This document shows positions 16,394 to 25,371 of a stretch of 54,849 nt of DNA, piece by piece (the stretch's first letter is position 1; every line of letters starts with the position of its first letter). A program made the position numbers and the translations under genes. This DNA comes from Mycolicibacterium sp. Its GTDB lineage: Bacteria > Actinomycetota > Actinomycetes > Mycobacteriales > Mycobacteriaceae. The stretch spans positions 1 to 54,849 of the forward strand of contig NZ_JAFMJZ010000005.1 in NCBI RefSeq assembly GCF_017853185.1. The letters are read 5' to 3'. A model generated the notes under the pieces. The model was not told the DNA's origin. It ran no database searches and saw nothing but the letters and a program-made list of their open reading frames with translations.

Positions 16394-17470
16394 GTGAGCG
16401 CCGTTCCCGCCCCCGAGGGGTCACCCGATGCCGGTGCGGTCTGGCACTACGGCGACCCGTTCGGTGAGCAACGCGCAGCTGGACACGATGCGGTCGTGGT
16501 GGACCGTTCGCACCGCGCGGTGATCACCCTGACCGGGCCGGACCGACGCAGTTGGCTGCACTCGATCAGCACCCAGCACGTCACGGATCTGCCCGACGGC
16601 GCCTGCACGGAGAACCTCATCCTGGACGGCCAGGGCCGGGTGGAGGACCACTGGCAGCAGACCGAACTCGGCGATACGACCTACCTCGACACCGAATCAT
16701 GGCGTGGCGCAGCGCTTTTGGAGTACCTGCAGAAGATGGTGTTCTGGGCCGATGTGAAGCCGGCCGCCGCCGACATGGCGGTGCTCACGCTGATCGGACC
16801 CAAGCTGACCGAACCCGGGTTCCCGGCGGCGCTGGGTTTGCAGGCGTTGCCGGCGGTGTCGACGGCGGTGGCGCTTCCGGCTGGCGGGTTCGTGCGTCGG
16901 CCCGGCGGCCCCGAGCCGGATCAGGCCGAATTGGACCTCGTCGTGCCGCGGGTACAGAAGGACGACTGGCTCGGGCGCCTCGCCGCGGCCGGCGTGCGAC
17001 CGGCCGGTGTGTGGGCGTACGAGGCGCACCGGGTCGCCACGCAGCGGCCGCGGCTCGGCGTGGACACCGATGACCGGACCATCCCGCACGAAGTCGGCTG
17101 GATCGGGCGCGCCGTACACCTGGACAAAGGCTGTTACCGCGGCCAGGAGACGGTGGCTCGGGTGCACAACCTGGGCCGTCCGCCCCGGATGCTGGTGATC
17201 CTGCACCTGGACGGCTCCGGTGAGCGGCCGGCCACCGGTGACCCGGTGCTGGCCGAAGGCCGCGTGGTGGGCCGGCTGGGCACCGTGGTGGACCACGTCG
17301 ATGACGGGCCGATCGCGCTGGCCCTGCTCAAACGCGGCATCCCGGCCGGAACCCGGTTGATCACCGGCGGGCAGCACCAGGTCGCCGCGGAGATCGACCC
17401 GGATTCCCTGCCGCCGGCCGACGTGGCCGGCGCGGGCCGGCAGGCCGTGGACCGGCTGCGCGGCGGCTGA
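16394..17470 (+). CDS. ygfZ: YgfZ/GcvT folate-binding Fe-S maintenance protein
   Basis: The 358-aa product corresponds to Rv0811c. The diagnostic YgfZ motif KGCYRGQETVAR is present (conserved Cys and Gln), as are the T-protein-like folate domain (DRSHRAVITLTGPDRRSWLHSISTQHV) and a C-terminal barrel. YgfZ/IBA57 proteins bind tetrahydrofolate and help maturation or repair of [4Fe-4S] enzymes. Opposite pabC, a folate-pathway gene, this placement makes sense, and so does its closeness to purF, whose enzyme type usually carries an Fe-S cluster. GTG start, apparently leaderless. Confidence 0.9.
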   Translation: MSAVPAPEGSPDAGAVWHYGDPFGEQRAAGHDAVVVDRSHRAVITLTGPDRRSWLHSISTQHVTDLPDGACTENLILDGQGRVEDHWQQTELGDTTYLDTESWRGAALLEYLQKMVFWADVKPAAADMAVLTLIGPKLTEPGFPAALGLQALPAVSTAVALPAGGFVRRPGGPEPDQAELDLVVPRVQKDDWLGRLAAAGVRPAGVWAYEAHRVATQRPRLGVDTDDRTIPHEVGWIGRAVHLDKGCYRGQETVARVHNLGRPPRMLVILHLDGSGERPATGDPVLAEGRVVGRLGTVVDHVDDGPIALALLKRGIPAGTRLITGGQHQVAAEIDPDSLPPADVAGAGRQAVDRLRGG

Positions 17471-17528
17471 GTCGGCCCGATTCGCCGCGAGCCGAACGGA
17501 CCTGACGACGCTTCGCGGTGCGGCACGG

Positions 17529-17534
17529 TAAAGT
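17529..17534 (+). promoter_or_regulatory. -10 element of the DUF3073 gene
   Basis: TAAAGT fits TANNNT. It gives a ~70-nt 5' leader before the ATG at 17613. The leader has complementary ends (GAGCGGCAGG at 17535-17544 against CCTGCC...CCGCTC) and ends in the palindrome described separately. Confidence 0.5.
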
Positions 17535-17600
17535 GAGCGGCAGGACAAATACGAATTGATCCGGAGCCGCCTGCCCTCAGGCCGCTCCGTTATTGCGCGA

Positions 17601-17612
17601 GGGGGATCCCCC
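17601..17612 (+). promoter_or_regulatory. palindrome overlapping the DUF3073 ribosome binding site
   Basis: GGGGGATCCCCC is a perfect 12-bp palindrome whose left half is the purine-rich ribosome site and whose right half abuts the ATG at 17613. Folding within the mRNA (or by intermolecular pairing) would hide the site. Confidence 0.55.
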
Positions 17613-17777
17613 ATGGGCCGCGGCCGGGCTAAGGCAAAGCAGACGAAGGTTGCCCGAGAGCTGAAATACAGCTCTCCGCAAACTGATTTCAGTCGGCTCC
17701 AGCAGGAGTTGACCGGGTCCGGTGATGCAGAACCTGATCAGGATTCCTGGGAACCAGAGGACGACTGGCGCGGTTAA
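17613..17777 (+). CDS. DUF3073 small conserved protein
   Basis: The 54-aa product starts MGRGRAKAKQTKVARELKYSSPQTDFSRLQQEL and ends with an acidic tail (EPEDDWRG). It is the Rv0810c-type DUF3073 protein, widespread in Actinobacteria, with a very basic N-terminus that suggests nucleic acid or ribosome contact. The function is unknown. The start is fixed by the conserved MGRGRAKAKQTK beginning. The longer reading frame from 17556 is not conserved-looking. It is convergent with purM. Confidence 0.9.
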   Translation: MGRGRAKAKQTKVARELKYSSPQTDFSRLQQELTGSGDAEPDQDSWEPEDDWRG

Positions 17778-17793
17778 CACCGCGGGTTGGACT

Positions 17794-17813
17794 GGGCCGG
17801 GCTGAACCGGCCC
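17794..17813. terminator. hairpin between DUF3073 and purM
   Basis: GGGCCGG-GCTGAA-CCGGCCC is a perfect 7-bp stem with a 6-nt loop in the 67-bp convergent gap. There is no T-tract. It is a probable bidirectional terminator of the I-shaped type seen in high-GC genomes. Confidence 0.5.
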
Positions 17814-17844
17814 GGACCGTTCACGGCCCGGCTGACCGGCGCGG

Positions 17845-18975
17845 TCAGAACCGCGGGTGCTGTCCCACCATCTTGGCGCGCGAGCCGTCACTGCCCTTGT
17901 TGGGCGCCTTGTCGACGGTTCCCAGCGTCCAGCAGTCCAGGTGACGTGCGGTCAGGATCGCCAGCGCACGGTCGGTGTCCTCCGGGGCCACCACGGCCAC
18001 CATGCCGACCCCCATGTTGAACGTCTTCTCCATCTCGGCGCGCTCGATGCGGCCGCGCTGAGCGATCATCCCGAACACCGGCGCGGGGGTCCAGGTGCCC
18101 CGGTCGATCTCGGCGACCAGACCGTTGGGGATGACGCGCTCCAGATTGCCGGCCAACCCGCCACCGGTGACGTGGCAGAACGTGTGGACCTGGGTCTCGG
18201 CGGCCAGCGCCAGGCAGTCCTTGGCGTAGATCCTGGTCGGCTCGAGCAGTTCCTCGCCGAGGGTGCGGCCGAATTCCTCGACGTGCCCGGACAGGTTCAT
18301 CCGGTCGATCTCCAGCAGCACCTTGCGCGCCAGTGAATACCCGTTGGAGTGCAGGCCGGAGGAGCCCATCGCGATGATCACGTCCCCCGGACGCACCCGC
18401 TCCGGACCCAGGACGTCGTCGGCCTCGACCACGCCGACTCCGGTCGCCGAGACGTCGTAGTGGTCGGGCTCCATCAATCCGGGGTGCTCGGCGGTCTCCC
18501 CGCCGAGCAGTGCGCAGCCGGCGATCACACAGCCTTCGGCGATGCCCGAGACGATGGCGGCGACCCGTTCGGGCACCGTGCGGCCCACCGCGATGTAGTC
18601 CTGCAGGAACAGCGGCTCCGCGCCGCAGACCACGAGGTCGTCGACCACCATGGCCACCAGGTCGAGTCCCACGGTGTCGTGTTTGTCCATGGCCTGGGCC
18701 ACCGCCAGCTTGGTGCCCACCCCGTCGGTGGAGGACGCCAGCACCGGTTCCCGGTAACCGCCACGGAGTGCGAACAGTCCGGCGAAGCCGCCGAGACCGC
18801 CGCGAACCTCCGGCCGGGTGGCCCGGCTCGCCAGCGGCTTGAACAGCTCCACCGCGCGGTCGCCGGCCTCGATGTCGACACCGGCGGCGGCATAGGAGAT
18901 CCCTGCGGAGACCTCGGCGGAGCCCCCGGCGGTTTCAGCCTGGGCGGATTTCTTGGTGGTGGACTTGCCGGACAT
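17845..18975 (-). CDS. purM: phosphoribosylformylglycinamidine cyclo-ligase (AIR synthetase) PurM
   Basis: The 376-aa product carries out the fifth step of de novo purine synthesis, converting FGAM and ATP to AIR. Family landmarks are ISYAAAGVDIEAGDRAVE, the ATP-site stretch VLASSTDGVGTKLAVAQAM, DLVAMVVDDLVVCGAEPLFLQDY, GCALLGGETAEHPG, SSGLHSNGYSLARKVLLE and THCF-like HVTGGGLAGNL. A ~25-residue Ser/Lys/Ala-rich N-terminal extension precedes the core, as in mycobacteria (Rv0809). ATG at 18975. Confidence 0.96.
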   Translation of the reverse strand: MSGKSTTKKSAQAETAGGSAEVSAGISYAAAGVDIEAGDRAVELFKPLASRATRPEVRGGLGGFAGLFALRGGYREPVLASSTDGVGTKLAVAQAMDKHDTVGLDLVAMVVDDLVVCGAEPLFLQDYIAVGRTVPERVAAIVSGIAEGCVIAGCALLGGETAEHPGLMEPDHYDVSATGVGVVEADDVLGPERVRPGDVIIAMGSSGLHSNGYSLARKVLLEIDRMNLSGHVEEFGRTLGEELLEPTRIYAKDCLALAAETQVHTFCHVTGGGLAGNLERVIPNGLVAEIDRGTWTPAPVFGMIAQRGRIERAEMEKTFNMGVGMVAVVAPEDTDRALAILTARHLDCWTLGTVDKAPNKGSDGSRAKMVGQHPRF

Positions 18976-19005
18976 CGGCGCTAAGGCTACCCGTCCCCGT
19001 CGCAG

Positions 19006-19635
19006 TCAGCCGACGTACCGGGTCAGCCACCCGTTCAGCGGCGCCCCGGCCCGCAGCGCGGTGACGATCCGGTCCTTGGCCTTCGCGGTGCCCAACCAGG
19101 CGCCGACCGGCCAGTCCTTCATCATCGCGATGCCCTTGTGCCGGAGCAGGTCGATGCGGGGGTGATCCTTGTCGACGCCTCTGGGCGCCGTCTTGAGCAC
19201 CTCGTGGGCGATGATCTGGTAGCCCTCGGCTCGCAGTGCGGCGACGATGTCGGCGAGCTGCGAGCCGGACTTCTCCGCTTCCACCGCCTCGCGGTACCGG
19301 CGCAACGCGGCCGGCTCGGGCATGTACAGACCGCCGCCGGCCGACAGCCCATCGGCGGAGAAGGACACGTATGCCACGGTCAGACCCGAACCGAGGGTCG
19401 CCGCGCAGTTGGTCTTGTACGGCGACTTGTCGGCGCTGAACCGGACGTCCCGGTACGGCCGGAAGACCTTCCCGGTTCCGAATTCGTCCCTGAGTTCGGT
19501 CAGCAACTGCTCCATCGGGGCACGCACCGACTGTTCGTAGACGGCTTTGTGGCGTTGCCAGTAGACCTTGGAGTTGTCGGCATCCAGGCCCTCGTAGAAC
19601 TCGACCGCCTCGATGGGCCAGCCTTTGAACGTCAT
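19006..19635 (-). CDS. DUF2461 domain protein
   Basis: The 209-aa product is one DUF2461/TIGR02453 domain: FYEGLDADNSKVYWQRHKAVYE, FRPYRDVRFSADKSPYKTNCAA, and GLYMPEPAALRRYREAVE. The family is widespread and uncharacterised; the conserved DNSKxxWxxxK and RxYRDxRFSxDKxPYK segments suggest a ligand pocket. It is not one of the genes I remember at this place in M. tuberculosis. It lies just downstream of purF on the same strand but is separated from it by an opposing gene. ATG at 19635. Confidence 0.85.
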   Translation of the reverse strand: MTFKGWPIEAVEFYEGLDADNSKVYWQRHKAVYEQSVRAPMEQLLTELRDEFGTGKVFRPYRDVRFSADKSPYKTNCAATLGSGLTVAYVSFSADGLSAGGGLYMPEPAALRRYREAVEAEKSGSQLADIVAALRAEGYQIIAHEVLKTAPRGVDKDHPRIDLLRHKGIAMMKDWPVGAWLGTAKAKDRIVTALRAGAPLNGWLTRYVG

Positions 19636-19700
19636 GTCCCTATTCTGACTGTCATGAAGGCATCGCAGTTGTGGACAGCGCTTACCCCGGGATTCATCTG

Positions 19701-20999
19701 ATGGCCGAACAGCCGCAGCGCTGCCTGGTGACCGGCGCCACCGGATACATCGGCGGCCGGCTTGTTCCGCAACTGTTGGACAACGGGTTCGAGGTGCGTG
19801 CCCTCGCGCGCACTCCGGCGAAGCTGGCCGGGGTCCCGTGGCGGGATCGCGTCGAGGTGGTGCGCGGGGATCTCAGCGACGCCGCGTCCTTGGAGACGGC
19901 CTTCGACGGAGTCGACATCGTCTACTACCTGGTGCACTCGATGGGATTCTCCGCGGACTTCGCGGCCGAGGAGCGCCTCGCCGCGCAGAACGTGGTAGCG
20001 GCGGCCCGACGGGCCGGTGTGCGGCGCATCGTCTACCTCGGCGGGTTGCATCCCGAAGGCACTGAACTGTCAACGCATCTGGCGTCGCGGACCACCGTCG
20101 GCGACATCCTCATCGGTTCCGGAATCGAGACCGTCGTCCTGCAGGCGGGCGTGGTGGTCGGCTCGGGGTCGGCGTCGTTCGAGATGATCCGTCACCTCAC
20201 CGATCGGCTGCCGGTGATGACCACCCCCAAGTGGGTGCACAACAAGATCCAGCCGATCGCGATCCGGGACGTGTTGCACTACCTGGTGGCGGCGGCAACC
20301 TGTCCGGTCCCGGAGTCCCGGGCCTGGGATGTCGGCGGCCCGGACGTTCTGGAGTACGGCGACATGATGCAGATCTACGCCGAAGTGGCGGGTCTGCGGC
20401 CACGCCGGATTCTGGTGCTGCCGGTTCTCACCCCGCGGATCGCGGCCCTGTGGGTGGGACTGGTGACGCCGATCCCGTCCGGGCTGGCCCGTCCCCTGGT
20501 CGAGTCACTGCACTGCGACGCGGTGATGGCCAACCACGACATCGACTCCATCATCGGCCCTCCCGAGGGCGGCCTGACGCCCTACCGCAACTCGGTATCC
20601 CTTGCCCTGGAACGTGTTTCATCTGGCGAGGTGGAGACCTCCTTGCCGTCCGATCCGGAGTGGGCGGGCGCGATCGTCTACACCGACACCCGCTCACAGC
20701 AGACCCCGGCCAGTCCGGACCGGCTGTGGAAGGCCGTCGAGAACAGCGTCCCGGCGCATTGGAGTATCGAGGGGCGGGAGCCGGGGCGGGTACTGAGGCT
20801 CCGCGCCGACCGGCATGAGCCGGGGGAACGATGGCTGGAGATGCGGATCACCCCCGACGGGGACGGCAGCCGGTATGAGCAGCGGTCGATCTTCTATCCG
20901 CGCGGCCTGGTGGGCCGGCTCTACTGGCTCGCCGGACGGCCGCTGCAGGCCATCGAATTGAAACGGATAGTCCGGCGGGTGACCTCAGGGATCAGCTGA
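19701..20999 (+). CDS. atypical SDR (NAD(P)-binding) with C-terminal DUF2867 domain
   Basis: The 432-aa product begins with a Rossmann domain: CLVTGATGYIGGRLVPQLL near residue 10, then VRGDLSDAASL and VYYLVHSM. This belongs to the extended/atypical SDR group that binds NAD(P). A C-terminal DUF2867 region follows (about residues 300-430: LWKAVENSVPAHWSIEGREPGRVLRLRADRHEPGERWLEMRI). The substrate is unknown. The ATG at 19701 places the glycine-rich loop at the usual distance. A GTG at 19671 would add 10 residues. It is convergent with purF, 6 bp apart. Confidence 0.8.
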   Translation: MAEQPQRCLVTGATGYIGGRLVPQLLDNGFEVRALARTPAKLAGVPWRDRVEVVRGDLSDAASLETAFDGVDIVYYLVHSMGFSADFAAEERLAAQNVVAAARRAGVRRIVYLGGLHPEGTELSTHLASRTTVGDILIGSGIETVVLQAGVVVGSGSASFEMIRHLTDRLPVMTTPKWVHNKIQPIAIRDVLHYLVAAATCPVPESRAWDVGGPDVLEYGDMMQIYAEVAGLRPRRILVLPVLTPRIAALWVGLVTPIPSGLARPLVESLHCDAVMANHDIDSIIGPPEGGLTPYRNSVSLALERVSSGEVETSLPSDPEWAGAIVYTDTRSQQTPASPDRLWKAVENSVPAHWSIEGREPGRVLRLRADRHEPGERWLEMRITPDGDGSRYEQRSIFYPRGLVGRLYWLAGRPLQAIELKRIVRRVTSGIS

Positions 21000-21005
21000 C
21001 CCGGT

Positions 21006-22529
21006 CTACGGCCGGCTTAGCGCCGAAACGTTGTCGTTGTCGGCCTGCACGGCGGCGAGCATGTTCTCCACCACGTTCTTGCCGAGTGCGGTGGCATTGG
21101 GCAGTTCGATCGGGTACTTGCCGTCGAAGCACGCACAGCACAGCCGGGTGGCCGGCTGTTCGGTGGCCAGGATCATGCCCTGCTGCGAGATGTAGCCGAG
21201 GCTGTCGGCGCCGATGGCGTGCCGCACCGCCTCGAGCATCTCGCCGTTGCCGGTCTGGGTCCCCGGGGCGTTGGCGATCAGTTCGGCCGGAGTGGCGAAG
21301 TCGATGCCGTAGAAGCAGGGCCACTTGACCGGCGGGGAGGCGATCCGGACGTGGACCTCGACCGCACCGGCTTCGCGCAGCATCCGGATCAGGGCGCGCT
21401 GGGTGTTGCCGCGGACGATCGAGTCGTCGACGACGATCAGCCGCTTGCCGCGGATCACCTCTTTGAGCGGGTTGAGCTTGAGCCGGATGCCCAACTGCCG
21501 GATGGTCTGCGACGGCTGGATGAAGGTGCGGCCCACGTAGGCGTTCTTCATCAAGCCCTGCCCGAACGGGATACCCGACTCCAGGGCGTAGCCCACCGCG
21601 GCAGGTGTGCCCGACTCCGGCACGCCGATCACCAGGTCGGCGTCGACCGGCTTCTCCCGCGCCAGCCGGCGACCGATGTCGACCCGGGTGGCGTGCACGG
21701 AGCGGCCGGCGATGACGCTGTCCGGCCGGGCCAGGTAGACGTACTCGAAGACGCACGCCTTGGGGGTGGGCGGCGCGAATCGGGTGGAGCGCACGCCGTC
21801 GGAGTCGATGGCCAGCAGTTCGCCGGGTTCGATGTCGCGCACGAACGAGGCGCCGACGATGTCCAGTGCCGCGGTTTCCGAGGCCACCACCCAGCCGCGG
21901 TCCAGGCGGCCCAGCGACAGTGGGCGCACCCCGTGCGGGTCGCGCGCGGCGTAGAGGGTGGTCTCGTCCATGAAGACCAGGCAGAAGGCGCCGCGCACGG
22001 TCGGGAGAAGTTCGAGGGCGGCCTGCTCGATGCTGGTGTCGGCCGCGCCGGCGGCCAGCAGCGCACCGAGGATGTCGGAGTCGGTGGTGGCCGCACCGGG
22101 TGCGTTGTGGTTGATCAGTCCGGCTGCCCGGGCGCGTTCGGCGAGATCGCGGGTGTTGACCAGATTTCCGTTGTGCCCCAACGCAATTCCGGTTCCGGCG
22201 GCGGTGTTGCGGAACACCGGCTGGGCGTTCTCCCAGGTGGTGGAACCGGTGGTGGAGTAGCGGCAGTGCCCGATGGCGACATGACCGGGCATCGCGGCCA
22301 GCGTCTGCTCGTCGAACACCTGACTGACCAGACCCAGATCCTTGAAGACCAGCACCTGGGAGCCGTCCGCGACGGCGATACCGGCTGCCTCCTGCCCGCG
22401 GTGCTGCAGGGCGTAGAGGCCGTAGTAGGAGAGTTTTGCGACTTCTTCACCGGGCGCCCAGACGCCGAAGACGCCGCACTCCTCGCGGGGTGAATCGTCG
22501 CGGAGTGAATCTTCCAACTGTCCGGTCAC
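21006..22529 (-). CDS. purF: amidophosphoribosyltransferase PurF
   Basis: The 507-aa enzyme makes phosphoribosylamine from PRPP and glutamine, the committed purine step. An N-terminal propeptide precedes the nucleophile Cys18 in EECGVFG, as in the self-processing B. subtilis-type enzymes. The glutaminase domain has ALQHRGQEAAGI and GHCRYSTTG; the phosphoribosyltransferase domain has the PRPP loop RLIVVDDSIVRGNT. Cysteines at CVFEYVY, WPCFYGIDF and RLCCACFDGKYP are those expected to hold a [4Fe-4S] cluster. Start at 22529. It follows the sterol-carrier-like gene by 81 bp. Confidence 0.96.
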   Translation of the reverse strand: MTGQLEDSLRDDSPREECGVFGVWAPGEEVAKLSYYGLYALQHRGQEAAGIAVADGSQVLVFKDLGLVSQVFDEQTLAAMPGHVAIGHCRYSTTGSTTWENAQPVFRNTAAGTGIALGHNGNLVNTRDLAERARAAGLINHNAPGAATTDSDILGALLAAGAADTSIEQAALELLPTVRGAFCLVFMDETTLYAARDPHGVRPLSLGRLDRGWVVASETAALDIVGASFVRDIEPGELLAIDSDGVRSTRFAPPTPKACVFEYVYLARPDSVIAGRSVHATRVDIGRRLAREKPVDADLVIGVPESGTPAAVGYALESGIPFGQGLMKNAYVGRTFIQPSQTIRQLGIRLKLNPLKEVIRGKRLIVVDDSIVRGNTQRALIRMLREAGAVEVHVRIASPPVKWPCFYGIDFATPAELIANAPGTQTGNGEMLEAVRHAIGADSLGYISQQGMILATEQPATRLCCACFDGKYPIELPNATALGKNVVENMLAAVQADNDNVSALSRP

Positions 22530-22610
22530 GTGATGGGTGCTCCCTGGCGTGTCGGTGGTGGGCTCAGTTTACGGCCATTCCGATCAAAGCGGGAAACTTA
22601 GCGACCTGCG

Positions 22611-23009
22611 TCACTCCGAGTCGGATTCAGACAGGCTGACCAGCGGAAACCACGGTGCAACCTCGGTGGCGCGGGCCCCGGACAGGTCCAGCAGACCGCG
22701 CTCGGCCGCCTCGTCGAAGCCGGTGAGCCCGCAGGCCAGTCGCAGCCAGGTCCGCGGGTCGGTCTCCACCACGTTCGGCGGGGTCCCGCGGGTGTGGCGC
22801 GGGCCGGCAATGCATTGCACCGCCACGAACGGCGGGACACGGACTTCCACACTCGCGCCCGGCGCCAGTGCGGCCAGCGTTCGGGCGGTGAGTCGCACGG
22901 CCGTCCCGATCGCGGTCCGGTCGGGTTCCGGGGCGGTGTCATCGGCGAGCCACCCGGCGATCGCGCGGACGGCCTCCCGGGTGGCGTGCGGGTCGGCGCG
23001 ACGGCTCAC
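22611..23009 (-). CDS. sterol carrier-like small protein (Rv0807 family)
   Basis: The 132-aa product has an N-terminal helix region (ADPHATREAVRAIAGWL) and then the SCP-like strands: GASVEVRVPPFVAVQCIAGPRHTRGTPPNVVETDPRTWLRLACGLTGFDEA. The VETDPxTWLxLACG motif is typical of the small sterol-carrier/MaoC-associated domain used by actinobacteria. The function is not established. The GTG at 23009 overlaps the stop of the CPBP gene (GTGA) and has GGAG 8 nt upstream. Co-transcription with purF is likely. Confidence 0.8.
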   Translation of the reverse strand: MSRRADPHATREAVRAIAGWLADDTAPEPDRTAIGTAVRLTARTLAALAPGASVEVRVPPFVAVQCIAGPRHTRGTPPNVVETDPRTWLRLACGLTGFDEAAERGLLDLSGARATEVAPWFPLVSLSESDSE

Positions 23010-23653
23010 CGACTGTCTCCGCCGAAACGGCGCACCGCCAGAGCGCCGAGTGCGCCGGCCTCGTTGATCGCCAGGTGTGCAAGCATCGGCGCCGCCAGAC
23101 TGCCGGATCGTTCGGCGAGGAGTCCGAAGAACCATCCCGCGACTCCGGTCGCGGCCACGGTGGCGAGCACCGGTTCCCCGGTGCCGCGGGCGTCGGGGAC
23201 GTGGGTCAGTCCGAAGGTGACCGCTTGCAGCAACCGTCCACCGCGGGCTCCGAAGGCATCGGCGGCCAGCGTGGACAACGCTCCGCGGAACGCCGTCTCC
23301 TCCGACCAGACGGTGCCCAGCGGAATCTCGACGGCCAGCCAGCGGGCCGGTCGCGGCGGCAACGTCCGATCGCTGCCCATGTGGGTGGCCAGGGCCGAGC
23401 GCACCCGGGTCGACGCGGTGCCCGCGGCCACCGCAACGGCCACCGATGACGCCACGGCGGCACCGAATCGCAACCCCCGGTAGAGCGGCGGCGGCCGCAG
23501 CCCCAGCGGCGCGCGGGCTGCCAACGCCAGGGCCGTGCCGAGTCCCGCCTGCACCACCGGGTGCCGGCGCCACGGCTGTTCGATGCCCGCGGTGAAGCTC
23601 CAGCCGACCAACGCGCCGGAGAGTGCGAGCGCGCGAATTCTTTTGGCATTCAT
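23006..23653 (-). CDS. CPBP family intramembrane glutamic protease
   Basis: The 215-aa multi-pass membrane protein has the CPBP/Abi motifs: EETAFRGAL (EExxxR) near residue 130, the FGLTHVPD histidine, and HLAINEAG (HxxxN). These residues form the active site of CAAX-type prenyl endopeptidases and related proteases. The substrate in bacteria is usually unknown. The ATG at 23653 overlaps the alpha/beta-hydrolase stop (ATGA), and its own stop overlaps the next start (GTGA). It sits in a purine operon, as in M. tuberculosis Rv0804. Confidence 0.87.
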   Translation of the reverse strand: MNAKRIRALALSGALVGWSFTAGIEQPWRRHPVVQAGLGTALALAARAPLGLRPPPLYRGLRFGAAVASSVAVAVAAGTASTRVRSALATHMGSDRTLPPRPARWLAVEIPLGTVWSEETAFRGALSTLAADAFGARGGRLLQAVTFGLTHVPDARGTGEPVLATVAATGVAGWFFGLLAERSGSLAAPMLAHLAINEAGALGALAVRRFGGDSR

Positions 23654-25371
23654 GCGAACTCCGGTCCGCCGGCCGCCATCGCCTTCACCAGCGAGCGACG
23701 GATCCGGTCGGTGTCGGATCCGGTCCATCCGTCCGGCGCCGCGACGGCGACCCAGCCGTCGAGCTGGCTGTCGCCGTAGTTGTGACCGTGCCCGACCGGC
23801 GCGGACTCGGAACTGGTCACGTTGCCCATCATGTCGGCGGACACCTGCCAGAAGGTGATCAGCGGGTACCAGCGCATGGAGGCGCTGCGGTCGTACCCGG
23901 GAGGCTCGTCGAGCCAGTCCGGTTCGGCGAAGAGCAGTTTCGGCGACCACCACACGACCGGGTCCGAAGGGTGCTGCAGGAACAACACCCGCGTTCCGGT
24001 CCACGGCGGGGCTGCCACCGCGGCGATCTCGCCGGCACCGGAGGCCTGGGCGAAGCGCACGGTGCGACCGTTGTCGTAACGCGGCTGGATCTCGGGGGTG
24101 CCGGGATCGCGTCGGGCGGTCAGCGCCTTCCACAGTGAACTGGCGTTGGGCGGCCCGACCCACAGCACGCCGGAGAACCCCATCTCCACGACATCGGGCA
24201 GGTAACTGAAGGCGCCCTGTCCGGACAGCGCGCCCAGGCTCTCGCCGTACAGCACGAGCTTGGGCCGGTGCTGCGGATCCCACTGCAGCCAACGCCGGTG
24301 AACCGCGTCGATCAAGGCACTGCCGGATTCCAGCGACTTCTCCTGGTCGGTGAGGAAGGAGATCCAACTCGGCAGGAACGAATACTGCATGGCCACCAGT
24401 GCGGTGTCGCCGTTGTACATCGACTCGATGGCTCGGGCCGCCACCGGGTCCACCCAGCCGGTTCCGGTGGTGGGGATGATCACCAGCACCTTGCGTTCAT
24501 AGGCCCTGGTGCGCTGCAACTCCGACAGCAGCACCGCGGTGCGGCCGGCCAGCGAGTCCGCCGAACTCAGGCCGGCGTAGATCCGGATGGGCTCCCGGGC
24601 GGGCCGGCCGTTGAGCTGTTGCAGTTCCGCGGCGTCCGGACCGGAGGCCACGAAGTTGCGGCCCTGGAAACCGAGGGTGTCCCACGGCACGAAAGATGCG
24701 GCGCTGCCGGACTTCTCCGGCTCGGTCGGCTGTACGACGCCGGGCCGGGTGGCGGTGTTGCGGGGTGCGAACATGGCGTCCGCCCCGGCCAGGAATCCCC
24801 GATACAACACACCGTTGACCAGCATGACGGTCACGATGACAACGATCGCGGTGCCGATGAACATGGCCACCTCGTTGTCGATCCGCCAGCGTCGGATCAT
24901 GAAACGGGCCAGGAATCTGATGGCGTCCTTGATGATTCGCGATCCCGCGATGAGTAGGCCGCCGGTGGCCAGCGCGACGGGAACGGTGCGCAGATACTCG
25001 GCGGTCGCCGGTCCTTCGATTCCCATCACCGCGCAGATCTGGCGCTGCCAGGAGGCGGCGGGGCGAACCATCAGAAGACTGAGCCCGATCGCGACCGCGA
25101 CGACGACGGTCTGCAACGCGTGGCGCACCCTGGCAGGCGGCGGCCACCACGAACGGTCACGCAGAACCAGTCGCCGCACCACCACGCCGGCCAACACCCC
25201 GAACCCGTACCCGATGGCGGCGTTGATTCCGCCGATCAGACCGGCCATGAACCAGTCCCGCGGCATCAGCGAGGGGGTCAGCGACAGGCAGAAGAACAGC
25301 GTCGAGAAGGCGATACCGGTGAAGTCCAGACGCAGCAGACTCAGCATCCAGGACCCCAGGGAGTGCCTCAT
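23650..25371 (-). CDS. membrane alpha/beta-hydrolase (PF15420/PF10081 type)
   Basis: The 573-aa product has an N-terminal membrane domain of five or six segments ([88 protein letters not shown]). An extracytoplasmic alpha/beta-hydrolase domain of about 300 residues follows, with the nucleophile elbow [28 protein letters not shown] before it and GHGHNYGD near the end (probable catalytic His). Such proteins are thought to act on envelope lipids, but the substrate is unknown. The ATG overlaps the purL stop by 4 nt. Confidence 0.85.
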   Translation of the reverse strand: MRHSLGSWMLSLLRLDFTGIAFSTLFFCLSLTPSLMPRDWFMAGLIGGINAAIGYGFGVLAGVVVRRLVLRDRSWWPPPARVRHALQTVVVAVAIGLSLLMVRPAASWQRQICAVMGIEGPATAEYLRTVPVALATGGLLIAGSRIIKDAIRFLARFMIRRWRIDNEVAMFIGTAIVVIVTVMLVNGVLYRGFLAGADAMFAPRNTATRPGVVQPTEPEKSGSAASFVPWDTLGFQGRNFVASGPDAAELQQLNGRPAREPIRIYAGLSSADSLAGRTAVLLSELQRTRAYERKVLVIIPTTGTGWVDPVAARAIESMYNGDTALVAMQYSFLPSWISFLTDQEKSLESGSALIDAVHRRWLQWDPQHRPKLVLYGESLGALSGQGAFSYLPDVVEMGFSGVLWVGPPNASSLWKALTARRDPGTPEIQPRYDNGRTVRFAQASGAGEIAAVAAPPWTGTRVLFLQHPSDPVVWWSPKLLFAEPDWLDEPPGYDRSASMRWYPLITFWQVSADMMGNVTSSESAPVGHGHNYGDSQLDGWVAVAAPDGWTGSDTDRIRRSLVKAMAAGGPEFA

